A stretch of 64,000 nucleotides of DNA from Lingula anatina (lineage: Eukaryota > Brachiopoda > Lingulata > Lingulida > Lingulidae). The position numbers and the translations under genes were made by a program. Positions 27,401 to 41,800 of the stretch are shown one piece after another. The notes below the pieces were generated by a model. The model was not told where the DNA came from, did not search any database, and saw nothing but the letters and a program-made list of their open reading frames with translations. Positions within the stretch are counted from its first letter, which is position 1, and the number at the start of each line of letters is the position of its first letter. The DNA lies in the NCBI RefSeq assembly GCF_001039355.2, contig NW_019775430.1, positions 169,473 through 233,472 on the forward strand, written 5' to 3'.

Positions 27401-29754
27401 CTATTTTAGGCACAGAATCTAAGATTTAATACAGCTTGACAGCCAGGGAACATCTGTCGCGACATTTTTTTACCATAGGCAGAAAATATTCAAAATGAAA
27501 GTTTTTTGTTTTTGTTTAACATATTTATTCATATGAATGGTTTGACAGTTTTATATATATTTCCATTTTGATTAACCATACATGTACCCCAAAGGTCAAT
27601 TTTGCTTAAATTTATGTAATAAATTCAATACCTCCTGACAACAGATTTTCAAAATTCTTCACATCTTCACCTACTGGAAGGTCCCTCAAAAGCTCATACC
27701 TATAGAAAAGAACCCTGGAACACACTCAGAGTTCTGTGTTCCGTCCAGCGCTGGACACTGCCATCCTGCTGGACATGACATGCACACAGCTTGACCAGAA
27801 TGGCTGAAGGTTCCATATGGACAGTCCAGTACTGTGTCCTCAGTGATGGACGGACAATACTTCCCTGATGGACAGACTGTGCAATCAGGGCTGTCAGGTA
27901 GAGAGTAGGTGCCTGAAAAAATTACACAATGTTAAGAATATGCTACTAATACCTGTACTACGTATAATACTGCTCTAACCATACTAGTACCATTACTACT
28001 ACAAATAGAAAACATCAGAGATTGTCTTAAATAATTAAGACTTTCAGTACTGCATGACATCATTTGAGGCTAAAGATGTGTGAGAATTTGTCTTGTGGTC
28101 ATTTTTAAATTCTTAAAAGGTCCAGAAAAAATGCTTGATTTGAAGCAATGAGATATAGCTCATTGCTTGATGTGAAAAAACAAAGAACACAAATCATAAC
28201 TAAAATATATTTAGTTATCAAGTTATCTATAATGGAGCCAGAACAACCCACCAACTGGACAGATGTAAATACTGGACACATTGGTAGCAGATGGACAGGC
28301 ACTGCCAGCCGGGCAGGAGGTACAGGCCGTCTGACCACCAATGGAGTAAGTCCCAAGTGGACAAGGCAGGGGACTAGACACAGTGGTGGCACAACTGTAG
28401 CCTGCTGGACAGGTCATACATGTAGTGGACCTAGGACCACTGTATTGGCCACTACTACACTGGACTGGGGGCAGCCTGAAGTAACAGATCTTTGAATTTT
28501 AGATCAATACAAACTTGAAAAATAAGAAATAAAAAAATCTGGGAACTTTTGATACATTATTAACTTTAAGAAAAATTAATGTTAGTTTCAATTGTAAATA
28601 CTACTTAGAAAATAGTAATTCAGTAAGACATTTTTTATTTACATGTTAAAAAAGAGAAAAATTTAAACAAAAACAAAAAGGATTAAGCACAGCATCATCC
28701 ATTAAATGTCAAACAGCTATACAATACATGTAAGAATAAGGCTTTTTTTCCATCTAAAAGTTACTTTGATTCCAGTTACAACAAACACTTCCATCAAATG
28801 ATTTTTTAATTGTGTGTCTTGCCTTCAACAAATTAATTTCATCAAGAAACAAAGAAACATTAAATTTTGTAAATCAATTACTTACTAAACACATTTAAAA
28901 TGCAGCCACCTTTTTTCATTTTTTTTTCATTGTATCTTATACACTTTTAAACAAAAGAAAGCACATGAAGTAAAAATACTTAGCAGCAATATTTAAGATG
29001 TACTAGAGAGGTTAAGCACCCTTCTATGTACGTACCACCAGCTACAATACTACACAAAAACTTTAAACACCCCCTCCCATCCACCTTTTTTACCTTGTAT
29101 TATAGCAAGACTGACCAGCCAAGCAATCTGCACAGGACGTCTGGCCATCTTGACCATTTGTGTGCTGACCAGCGTCACACTCAATGGGGGCCACATCAGG
29201 AGATGGACACTGGGAACCCGCTGGACACAGGGTGCAGTTGAAGTCCCCCGCCCGGCTGTAGTAGCCCAGGTCACAGGCTGTCTCGGTGCCGTCCAGGGAA
29301 CAAGAGTAGCCAGCTGGACACTGTCTGCACTGACCATCACCCTGAATATATATGTATACACAAATGGTGTATTAGACCCCATTCCCATACCTAGATCGAT
29401 CAAGCAGAATCGACCCATTTCCGAGGGGTTTCTCGCTAAATTGCACTCAGCTTAAGTGGCTCTGATGTCTGGCACACCTACTAAAGCTGTAATGGGTAAT
29501 TATTTATAACTGTCATTTAGCAGCATCAGTAGGCGTGCCAGACATCTAATTAAGTTGCTTAAGCTGAATGTAATTTAGTGAGAATCCCCTCTAGATTGAT
29601 CTATGTATTGAGTGGGGTCTTAGTTACATCAACCAATGAGGTTGTTTTTGCCTTTGTTGGTTTGTTAATTATAGCCTAAATAAACAAGTTTATATGGAAG
29701 GTATTTTGATGACATGTTTCAAAATAGGTCAAAAATGGGCTGAGAGGATGGTTC

Positions 29755-29816
<62 letters not shown>

Positions 29817-32800
29817 CAAATCATTACCTCTAAACTGTAGTACCCTTCCTCACAAAGCTGGGGGGGATCCCTGGGGTCTATACAAGAGAACCCCCCAGGG
29901 CAGATAGTGCAAGCTGTGGCATTGGCCTCAGAGAAGGTACCAAATGAGCAAGGTACTGGGTGGGCCGCTGGGTTGCTGCACTCAAAACCTGACGGGCATG
30001 TGATACACTGCAATACCTGGAACCAAGTACAGTCAGTATTCTTAAGTTATAGTGGAAAAAAATCTTCTCACCACTAGGAAATTATTATTTATTTTCAATT
30101 ATATCATATTTAATACAGGATTATATTATGAAGGAGAAAACTGTTATACTGCCTCTAAGTTTGCCATAAAAGAAGAGACATTCGATAATCTAACTTCTGG
30201 CCATTTTCTTTTTTGTTAAATTGCTGAATGACTAAAGCCGAATCAATTTACTAAATAAATAAAGAAACTAGACAGCAAAATTGGCAATATGCAGGCACAG
30301 ATAAAACAGTTATTCCTGTATCCATATTAAGGCAATTTAAAATCTCTCCTTGTCAAATTACAATATAGCCATTCTTCGATCAAGTTTAAATTTTTACAAA
30401 ATCTGAGTCAGACATAACGTCTTCGTGTGAGAAAACAATGTCGTATGACTCTGCCTCAACAGCTTGTGTCCTACTTATAAGAATACATCTAGCATGTGGT
30501 TCAAATCCACCTCTTGCCTACTTACAGTCCCCCCCACACTGTAACTGCCTAAACCACATGGTTTGGGTACCACCGGGTCAAGGCAGTAATGCCCAACTGG
30601 ACATGGTGAACAAGACATCCCTCCTATAGGACTGTAGGAACCTAGAATACATCATAAAAACAAGGTCATGTATAAGTTTTCATATTTTCAGTAAAAACAT
30701 GAGGTTTTGAGATATCTTTTGAATTTTTTTTCTGACAATAATGTTAGGAATAATTATGAAATGGAAAATTAAATGCCATACTGGACACAGATACACAGGT
30801 GGTATGAGCTGTAACATTTTGTCCATGTTCCATAGACTTCTTCAAGAAAGGGAATGTATTGTCACTGTAGTCATCCCTAATAAAAATTATTTCCCATATG
30901 GTCCTGCGTGACGTCCTGTAGGAAATTGGCCCAAAATCCTGTTCAGTTTTATTGGACATATACCCTAGAAAGGAATCTTGTAGAATGTCAGTAAAAATTC
31001 CTATGGTGTCCCATATAGTCCTAAAGGATTCCTCTAGAATNTTGCGTGTTTTGACACTGTGCTGGGATTTTTAACTTCAGAGAATTGAGCCAAATTTTAC
31101 GTTTTGCGGCATCCGCAGGCAGGATATAATAGCAGATGTCTTTCTAATCGTAACCTACATTACGGCACCCGGGAGCAACACAACTTTGTTTTTCTGACAC
31201 CTGGATGTTTAGTCACCTACTGCATAGTACTGTATATACTATTACTAGTACAGCTGTGGGAAGCTACTACCCAGATTACGTCACTAGAAACTGACCAATC
31301 AGAATTTTCTTATCTAAATCTCATCTTTTCTCTCTAAAACTTAAAAAAGACAATTTTTTGACGTCGATTTATAGTTTTTATACTGTAGAAAAAGCAGTGA
31401 ACGCTATGTGTTCCTAGAGCACAGTAGGCCTTTAAAGGGATAATAACTCTTCGTATGAGATCTATATTTCACTATAAAAACATTGTGAATAACTCATAGA
31501 AATATAATATATTCTGTTTTACCACAAAAACAGCAGTTATAGTTATTATTCTGATATCTGATCTTGTCTTCAGACCACGTGCCCTCCACTGATGCCTATA
31601 CTCTGTTAAAATCTCTTAAGAGATTTTAACAAAAAACCAAACTTTTTAGAAAAAAAACAGGGACTAACTTTGAATGTAAAAATGGATTCATTAACCATTG
31701 GTTAGAATGGGAAAATTATTGTTTACTCCAGGAAAATTCATTTTTTGGCCGAAACGAAGAGTTATTCTCCCTTTAAGTGGCTCTGATGTCTGGCACGCCT
31801 ACTGAAGCTGTAATGGGTAATTAATTATAATTATCATTTAGCAGCATCAGTAGGCGTGCCAGACTTCTAACATATGAGAGAAAGAAAGACATGCAAATCA
31901 TTACCTCTAAACTGTAGTACCCTTCCTCACAAAGCTGGGGGGGATCCCTGGGGTCTATACAAGAGAACCCCCCAGGGCAGATAGTACAAGCTGTGGCATT
32001 GGCCTCAGAGTAGGTACCAAATTGGCAAGGTACTGGGTGGGCCGCTGGGTTGCTGCACTCAAAACCTGACGGGCATGTGATACACTGCAATACCTGGAAC
32101 GAAGTACAGTCAGTATTCTTAAGTTATAGTGGAAAAAAATCTTCTCACCACTAGGAAATTATTATTTATTTTCAATTATATCATATTTAATACAGGATTA
32201 TATTATGAAGGAGAAAACTGTTATACTGCCTCTAAGTTTGCCATAAAAGAAGAGACATTCGATAATCTAACTTCTGGCCATTTTCTTTTTTGTTAAATTG
32301 CTGGATGACTCAAGCCGAATCAATTTACTAAATAAATAAAAAAAGAAACTAGACAGCAAAATTGGAAATATGCAGGCACAGATAAAACAGTTATTCCTGT
32401 ATCCATATTAAGGCAATTTAAAATCTTTCCTTGTCAAATTACAATATAGCCATTCTTCGATCAAGTTTAAATTTTTACAAAATCTGAGTCAGACATAACG
32501 TCTTCGTGTGAGAAAACAATGTCATATGACTCTGCCTCAACAGCTTGTGTCCTACTTATAAGAATACATCTAGCATGTGGTTCAAATCCACCTCTTGCCT
32601 ACTTACAGTCCCCCCCACACTGTAACTGCCTAAACCACATGGTTTGGGTACCACCGGGTCAAGGCAGTAATGCCCAACTGGACATGGTGAACAAGACATC
32701 CCTCCTATAGGACTGTAGGAACCTAGAATACATCATAAAAACAAGGTCATGTATAAGTTTTCATATTTTCAGTAAAAACATGAGGTTTTGAGATATCTTT

Positions 32801-35800
32801 TGAATTTTTTTTCCGACAATAATGTTAGGAATAATTATGAAATGGAAAATTAAATGCCATACTGGACACAGATACACAGGTGGTATGAGCTGTAACATTT
32901 TGTCCATGTTCCATAGACTTCTTCAAGAAAGGGAATGTATTGTCACTGTAGTCATCCCTAATAAAAATTATTTCCCATATGGTCCTGCATGACGTCCTGT
33001 AGGAAATTGGCCCAAAATCCTGTTCAGTTTTATTGGACATATACCCTAGAAAGGAATCTTGTAGAATGTCAGTAAAAATTCCTATGGTGTCCCATATAGT
33101 CCTAAAGGATTCCTCTAGAGTCCCATAGAGTCTTATAGGATGTCCNAGCATTCTATGCTGAATGTCAATGGGCAGAAAAGTAGGTCACGAAAATAGGTTA
33201 AATTTCGACCAAAAATATAAAGACAGGAGCAGTCTAAAGCTCTTTTATGGCTGATTGATTGATCTATTCAGTTTATCCCTTGGCATGTCGAATTTATTTG
33301 AGTCTTACAAGAAACTAATAGAAGTGGTTTACATATGCATGAGTTACTGGGAATCCACACTCCACCAATGCTCGGTTCGTATGTACCTTTAATGGTGTGT
33401 GTGTATGTGTGTGTGTGCATGCATGCGTGCGTGTATGCGTACTGACACTGTGTGTGTCCATAATAAAGGTACTCACCACACAGTCATGTTGTACAAGATG
33501 GCTGTAGAAACCTGGAGTGCAGGGGACAGGTGGCACAGAGACATTCAGACACGAGTGACCAACTGGACAGATCTTACAGGACGGCTCTCCAGGCTGGTCT
33601 TGATATGTCCCTAGTGGACACAGCTGGACCTTGCTTAAAGGTGGACAGTAGTAACCAACTGGACATGTGAGGCAGTGGGTACCATTGGAATGTTCACCAT
33701 ACTGCAATAAATGAATGCATGCTCATACTCCCCAGTACATGTACATGTACACCAAGACCCCTTCCACAGCTTGTGATACACTTCCATTTTGAGGAATTCA
33801 CAATTTAATGACCTGTAATTGTATACCTGAAATTGTCTAAATCAATGAGTAGGAGTATTATCACACTAACTTCCGTTTAAGTTGATATGCAACTGTCCCC
33901 TCCAACATTCCCCCACTGCGAGGGATTAAGGTAATTGCTCAACCATTTAATGAGATGCCAGTCTAATAAGTCTCACTCATTAAGGTGAAGACCATTTTTG
34001 ATCTTAAAAGCAGAGTCAGTCCAGGGTAAGACCACTCCTTTAATGAACAAGACCATGTAAGATCATTTGTGAACCTAGTAAATGTCAGATAAAGACCATT
34101 TGAGGTGCACTAGTGCTGGCTACTACATGTAAATGAGAGAGTCGCACAATTAAACAGAGCCCCCCCCCACCCCCCCCCCCCCCACCCCCACNNNNNNNNN
34201 NNNNNNNNNNNNNNNNNNNNNNNNNNNNNNNNNNNNNNNNNNNNNNNNNNNNNNNNNNNNNNNNNNNNNNNNNNNNNNNNNNNNNNNNNNNNNNNNNNNN
34301 NNNNNNNNNNNNNNNNNNNNNNNNNNNNNNNNNNNNNNNNNNNNNNNNNNNNNNNNNNNNNNNNNNNNNNNNNNNNNNNNNNNNNNNNNNNNNNNNNNNN
34401 NNNNNNNNNNNNNNNNNNNNNNNNNNNNNNNNNNNNNNNNNNNNNNNNNNNNNNNNNNNNNNNNNNNNNNNNNNNNNNNNNNNNNNNNNNNNNNNNNNNN
34501 NNNNNNNNNNNNNNNNNNNNNNNNNAGGGAGGCGCCCAATTTAAAAGAGGCCCCCCCCCCCCCCCCCCCCAGTAAACTGGATTAATTTTGATTGAAACTA
34601 ACAAATGTGAAATTATTTGCTAACTGAACAGTCAAAATGGTGTGAAACAAAAGAGAGTACCACATGATTTGAAAACAAGGGGCCTATATTACACTGAATG
34701 ATCAAACCTGCACATTTGCATTCACAAGACTTCAGCTGTGTTATAACAGTAAGGGAAGATACCTTGTTTACAAACCTCCAAGCAGATGGAGCCACCTGAC
34801 ATGATAATAAGTCAATCACAGAGTGATAACACGTTGGAAAACTGTATACATCAACCAGTGACACGTTGGATAACTGTGTACTCCGTAAACAGTGACACGT
34901 TGGAAGTTCATGTGCACATTATTAATGTCAGTTTTAGCAAGTACAAGATATGTTTATTCCTCGATCATGCTACAATCCCTTACAGTATCCTAGGTTATAC
35001 ACTCCTTTAGCAAAATTTCAGGTTTCCCAGCAACAACTGCTCCTGCTCATGTGTTGGACATTCACATTTGGGGTTCCTGCACATTTACTTCTGTTGAAAT
35101 ACCAAGGTGCTTGCACACTTGCTGCATACTGCTCTGTACTTATGACAGTATGCAGTAAGGTTGCAGGAACAAATATTTTGGCCACACACTTTTGCACGCA
35201 TTTTAAAGCCGACTTCACTGCACATTCTATAGCATGTAGCCCATGTCCCCCACCCTTTTCAGTTTTGCATAGGGCTGTTGATATCAAGGAGTAGCTAAAA
35301 ACAAAATGAATGATCTACCCCATTTGATTATGTTCCTACTCCAAGCAGATTTGATAATTAAAACCCGCAATTCAATGCAACAGCATTGTTGTTATAATGA
35401 TGTCATGCCACCAACATATTGTGTGCTCAGTCAATCACATACAATCTATGGATAAAAAATTATTACCACATCCAGTAAAGGGTGCACTCAGAAAAGATGA
35501 TCCGAGTACTAACTGATCCGCAGACTAAATATGGTCAACCCCACTTCAAAAGCAATGCCACTAATTCCAAGATGGTATCCCAGCCTCCACAAATGCTACT
35601 GCTGCAGGGGTCTGCAATTAAACCTCGGAACTTAAGTTTAATCCGTTTAATGGTGTGTGTGGAGGTGGGGAGACCATCGGGAATCAGCAGCATTGCTTTT
35701 GAAGTTGGGACTGTCATATTTAGTCAGCCAATCTGTTAGTCGGTGAATCATCTTGTTCTGAATACCCTCATAAGCATTTCTTATCTTACCCCACAGCGAG

Positions 35801-38800
35801 TGCATGAGTGTAATATGCCATCCCCAGTATAGGCCGTTCCAGGAGGACAGACAAAGCAACCAGAGGAGCCGGGATCTGAGTACTGGAGGAAAACATAAAT
35901 AAATAAATGTGTCAAGATAATATTCCACAAAAATATGTGTAACTACATATGTAAGAGTCAACAACCTGGTCTTAAATGAGAATTTCAATGATTTCTAATT
36001 TGGCCAAATTGTTTATAATAAAATGTAAAATGAAATTCAAAATTATTAAAATGTAATTAAAAATAAATTTNCGTGCGACCTTATTAAACCCTGGAACTGA
36101 GATTTAATCCCTTTAAAGATGCATACAAAGTCAATTTTTTGCCACAAAAACCAAACAAATGCCAGCATATAGTTTCAAGTAGTATAACTAAGAGAATTAT
36201 CAAAAGGCATTGTTTAATTTTACCCGAAAATGTTTGAACAGATTTTTCTGCTAGCATTCTATGCTGAATGTCAATGGGCAGAAAAGTAGGTCTCGAAAAT
36301 AGGTTAAATTTCCAACCAAAAATTTAAAGACAGCAGTCTAAAGCTCTTTGATGGCTGATCGAGTGATCTATTCAGTTTATCCCTTGGCATGTCAAATTTA
36401 TTTGAGTCTTACAAGAAACTAGTAGAAGTGGTTTACATGTGTTACTGGGAATCCCCGCTCCACCGATGCTCGGTTCGTATGTACCTTTAATGGTGTGTGC
36501 ATGCGTGCGTGTATGCGTACTGACACTGTGTGTGTCCATAATAAAGGTACTCACCACACAGTCATGTTGTACAAGATGGCTGTAGAAACCTGGAGTGCAG
36601 GGGACAGGTGGCACAGAGACATTCAGACACGAGTGACCAACTGGGCAGATCTTACAGGACGGCTCTCCAGGCTGGTCTTGATATGTCCCTAGTGGACACA
36701 GCTGGACCTTGCTTAAAGGTGGACAGTAGTAACCAACTGGACATGTGAGGCAGTGGGTACCATTGGAATGTTCACCATACTGCAATAAATAATTGCATGC
36801 GCATAAAAAAATACAAAGACCCCTTTAACAGCATGCGGTGCACTTCCATTTTCTAGGGATTGACAATTTAATGGCCTGCACTAGTGCACCTGAAATGGTC
36901 TAAATCAATGAGTAGGAGTATTATTGCAAAAACTTCCATTTAAGTTGATATGCAATTGTCTCCCCTCCAACATTCCCCCCTGCGAGGGATTAAGGTAATT
37001 GCTCCACCACTTAATGAGACGTCAGTCTAATAAGTCTCACTCATTAAGGTGAAGACCATTTTTGATCTTAAAAGCAGAGTCAGTCCAGGGTAAGACCATC
37101 CCTTTAATAAACAAGACCATGTAAGATCATTTGTGACTTACAACTAAATAGACCCCCCCCCCCCCCCCAGTAAACTGGATTAATTTTGATTGAAACTAAC
37201 GAATGTGAAATTAATGCTATCTGAATAGTCAAAATGGTGTGAAACAAAAAAGAGTATCACACGATTTGAAAATTAGGGGCCTTTATTACACTGAATGATC
37301 AAACCTGCACATTTACATTCATAGATTATACACCAGACTTTGGGTGTACGTGTTACTACAGTAATTAAGGGAAGATACCTTGTTTACAAACCTCTGAGTA
37401 GATGGAGCCACCAGACATAATAATAAGGCAATCACAGAGTGATAACACGTTGGAAAACTGTACACATCAACCAGTGACGCATTGGATATCTGTGTACTCC
37501 GCAAAAGTGACACGTTGGAAGTTCATGTGCACAATAATAATGTCAGTTTTAGCAAGTACAAGATATGTTTATTCCTCGATCATGCTACAGTCCCTTACAG
37601 TATCCTAGGTTATACAGTCCTTAAGCAAAATTTCAGGTTTCCCAGCAGCAACTGCTCCTGCTCATGTGTTGGACATTCACATTTGGGGTTCCTGCACATT
37701 TACTTCTGTTGAAATACCAAGTGGCTTGCACACTTGCTGCGCACTGCTCTGTACTTATGACAGTATGCAGTAAGGTTGCAGGAACAAATTTTTTGGTCAC
37801 ACACTTCTGCACGCATTTTAAAGCTGACTTCACTGCACATTCTAAAGCATGTAGCCCATGTCCCCCACCCTTTTCAGTTTTGCATAGAGCTGTTGATATC
37901 AAGGAGTAGCTAAAAACAAAATGAATGATCTACCCCATTTGATTATGTTCCTACTCCAAGCAAATTTGATAATTAAAACCCGCAATTCAATGCAACAGCA
38001 TTGTTGTTATAATGATGTCATGCCACCAACATATTGTTTGCTCAGTCAATCACATACAATCTATGGATTAAAAAATTATTACTACATCCAGTAAAGGGCA
38101 CATTCAGAAAAGATGATCTGAGTACTCACAGATCAGCTGCCTAAATATGGCCAACCCCACTTCAAAAGCGATGCCACTAATGCTACTGCTGCAGGGGCCT
38201 AGCAATTAAACCTCGAAACTTAAGTTTAATCCCTTTAATGGTGCGTGTGGAGGTGGGGAGACCATCAGGAATCAGCAGCATTGTTGGGTTGGGTTGGCCA
38301 TATTTAGGCAGCTGATCTGTTAGTCGGCTGACCATCTTGTTCTGAATACGCTCATAAGCATTTCTTATCTTACCCCACAGCGAGTGCATGAGTGTAATAT
38401 GCCATCCCCAGTATAGGCCGTTCCAGGAGGACAGACAAAGCAACCAGAGGAGCCAGGATCTGAGTACTGGAGGAAAACAAAAAATAAATAAATGTGTCAA
38501 GATAATATTCCACAAAAATATGTGTAACTACGTATGTAAGAGTCAACAACTTGGTCTTAAATGAGAATGATTTCTAATTTGGCCAAATTGTTTATAATAA
38601 AATGTAAAATGAAATTCAAAATTATTAAAATGTAATTAAAAATAAATTCAATTTGATTAATGTCAAAAATAATAAAAAGAAAAATTAATTTGACTGAAAG
38701 GATCATAACAATCATTTACACTTCTTTCAATCAAATTAAATTTATAAAAAAATTAAGGAGATGGAAAGCATAGTATAACCTGGAGCAAGCCAATGGAAAT

Positions 38801-41800
38801 CACTGAACATATCCAGAACTCCAGGGTTTAGTGTAAAATCAGGCATGGATTTGGAGGAGAGTGGGGTCACAAACAATGGAAGACTTCTGAAAGTGGTGAC
38901 AAAAAAAATTAAATAAAATAAAATAAATAAAAACAAATAAAATAAAATAAAATAAAAGCCAAAAGAATCTATTTTTGGTTTTTTACTCTCTCTGAATTTC
39001 TCCAGAACTAAGATGTTTTTGTACAACAGTGCTGGTACATGCCACCTTCTTTTGTGTATCACTTCATTTGCTTGGTTTTCTTTAGAGACAATGCAGGTGT
39101 ATGCATACATTTCATTAACCTTGATGGGCCCACCTTAAAGGGATAATAACTCTTTGTATGATATCTATATTTCACAATAAAAACATTGCGAATAACTCAC
39201 AGAAATATAATATATTTTGTTTTACCACAAAAACGGCAGTTATAGCTTTTTTTTTCTGATATATAAGTTTGTCTTTAGACCACGTGACCTCCATTGATGG
39301 CTATACTCTGTTAAAATCTCTTAAGAGATTTTAACAAAAAACCAAACTTTTTAGAAAAAAACCAGGGAATAACTTTGAATGTAAAAATGGATTCATTAAC
39401 CATTGGTAAGTATGGGAAAATTGTTGTTTACTCCAGGAAAATTCATTTTTTGGCCGAAACGAAGAGTTATTATCCCTTTAATCACGTGGATTCTCATCAT
39501 TTTTCTAGTCCTGTATGATCACACAGTGCTGACAATCCGGTACGTATTTTTCATTTATTGTTTGCTTGTCACCTGCCTAATTAACTCGAAAAGTTATTGA
39601 TGGATTTTAACTTAAAAGTGATCAGCTTTTGGTGATGACCCTTAGCAAAATATCAGGCCTGCTTCAAATTCTCTCTCAAATTTGCAACAAATTTGTAAGG
39701 ATATGAATACCTTCTTGCAAACCTGCCGCAAACTTATAGTGATTTTAGTTTTGATTTTTCACATTCACTGCAAAATTCAAATTTGTGGCACACTTCAATT
39801 TTCAAAGGGGGTCCATTAATTAATTCATTAATGGTTAATTATTAATTGAATATATTCAATGTCTTGGAAGAAGTCAGGACTCCCTGAGTGCTTCTAGTTT
39901 CTATGTGAGATGTTTTTTTTATTATAGTCGCAGACATGGGGAAAACTTTGGAGACACTGAGGGTCCGGAGGATCTGCACTACACTGTACAAGAAACCCGC
40001 AGGTCCTTCCAATTATGTGCTGGTATGGACAAAGTATTTTATTTCAGTTAGTCAGTGCTTACATGCAGTTTATTATTCGTACATGTATTACTTTTTCACT
40101 TAAAAATTACCAGTCCAGAAGACCTGAGATAAAAACAAATTGTAGGTCCACTGGGATTTCAAGCAGTCAGACCTGTCAGGCAGTTTCCCCATGTCTGCAC
40201 TTGAAGTAAATTATCTGGTTGTTACATTATACAAGCCATGGTATATAGTAAGCACTGTATTTTTTTGGCACAAGCCAATTTAATAGATATTTCATACTTC
40301 CCTTTAACAAAATTATTTGTAAATTTAGCAAATGTTTTTTGAGCAAAAAGTGGTACAAATGGTTTGCTGTCAGCACTACCTTTGATATAACAATAATCAT
40401 AATGATAAAAAAGAACTAGAAAAGCAATCAGAGAGCACAAACCCAGCCAATTAGAAAACTCAGTTCTCATTTATAGTTGACTTATAGATCCCTATCAATA
40501 TCTTATTACTTTTATTGTTAGCTCAGGATTTTTTACCCTGAAAATCTCATCAAAAGCCATCTACAGCATCAGTGACCGACAAAACAATTAACAAACTATA
40601 TATAATTAAGATAAAAACAAACCTCCTTGGCAGTCGAAATAATAATAATAATAATATGAAAGGAAAATCTAAAAGTGCATAACAATCGCACTAATAATTT
40701 AAACTTGGTAAGTAAACATTAATTATTATAAAGCTTAACTCAAAATTTTTACAGGGACACATATTTTGATTTCCTGTAGACAATATCAGTCTAAGTAGGT
40801 CAATCTAACTCTGCGCCTCGGGACTCTGCAACCAGCTGAACTAAAAGACACACCTCCTCGCCCTTGAGTGGATTTAATTAAAGAAAAGCTGTTGATTTTA
40901 TAAGTACACTGGTAACAAGAAGTTTGTCAATCAATGAGGCTGGTTGCATTCAGTGAGAGTCCCTGCGGACTTGGATCGACCNAAAAAGAATCTAAAAGTG
41001 CATAACAATCGCATTAATAATTTAAACTTGGTAAGTAAACATTAATTATTATAAAGCTTAACTCAAAATTTTTACAGGGACACATATTTTGATTTCCTGT
41101 AGACAATATCAGTCTAAGTAGGTCAATCTAACTCTGCGCCCCGGGACTCTGCAACCAGCTGAACTAAAAGACACATCCCCGCCCTTGAGTGGATTAAATT
41201 AAAGAAAAGCTGTTGATTTTATAAGTACACTGGTAACAAGAAGTTTGTCAATCAATGAGGCTGGTTGCACTCAGTGAGAGTCCCTGCGGAATTGGATCGA
41301 CCACTGTAAATAACTTTAGTGAATGATATGTACTTGCAATTCAGTATAGATGAGACATTGAGCACATTCAGGACAGCAGACTAACAGATCTGCTGATCAA
41401 ATATGGTCGACCCCTTTGAATGCTTGTTGCTTAATCCCTGAGGGGAATCTCATTCGTGGACAAAATTACGAAGGGACTGGAAATGCGGCATCTTCCTTTG
41501 AAGACATCTACGTTTGGGTGAACATTTGCCCATTGTCTCCGACCGGCTGTTCTGATAGCTCCACAGGAGCCTGAACAGATTATAATCAAGGTCGCACGCA
41601 CTGTGCCTCAATGACCTTCTATTGTTCTTTTGCATTGATAACGCAATTTCTCGTGGTCTCTCGTGGTTGCTATGAATAGCATTGCCGCCATCTTGCATTT
41701 GCAAGCACATAGGCTTGCATCAGCATGTGTAAATTATTTTGGGCTTTTCGGTATATTTTTCCTGTTACCTCATAAAAAAAACGGGTTCTGGCGTTTGTCT

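Larger units (their letters stand above)
29820..31040. repeat. Direct duplicate, copy 1 (exons Y and X)
   Basis: Near-identical to about 31897-33117, including both exons and introns, with scattered substitutions. It ends at the single N at 31041. A haplotype duplicate is the likeliest cause. Confidence 0.85.
31897..33145. repeat. Direct duplicate, copy 2 (exons Y' and X')
   Basis: Matches 29820-31040 and continues about 30 bp further before the single N at 33146. Confidence 0.85.
33147..36070. repeat. Direct duplicate, copy 1 (exons W and Z)
   Basis: Near-identical, with many small indels and substitutions, to about 36253-38650. It contains exons W and Z, MITE copies and a C-tract gap, and ends at the single N at 36071. 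Confidence 0.85.
36253..38650. repeat. Direct duplicate, copy 2 (exons W' and Z')
   Basis: Second copy of 33147-36070. It includes the same exons, the same C-tract and the shared tail tttataataaaatgtaaaat. Confidence 0.85.

Noticed and set aside
30495..30512. ggttcaaatccacc, resembling a tRNA B box
   Set aside because: No A box or cloverleaf can be formed upstream; it lies just below exon Y within intron and occurs identically in the duplicate at 32577-32594.
35018..35287. Overlapping open frames on both strands (minus 89 codons, plus 114 codons), kept in the copy at 37633-37909
   Set aside because: Conservation between the copies is expected because the whole region is duplicated (probably allelic). 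No recognisable product, although a transposon-derived fragment cannot be excluded.
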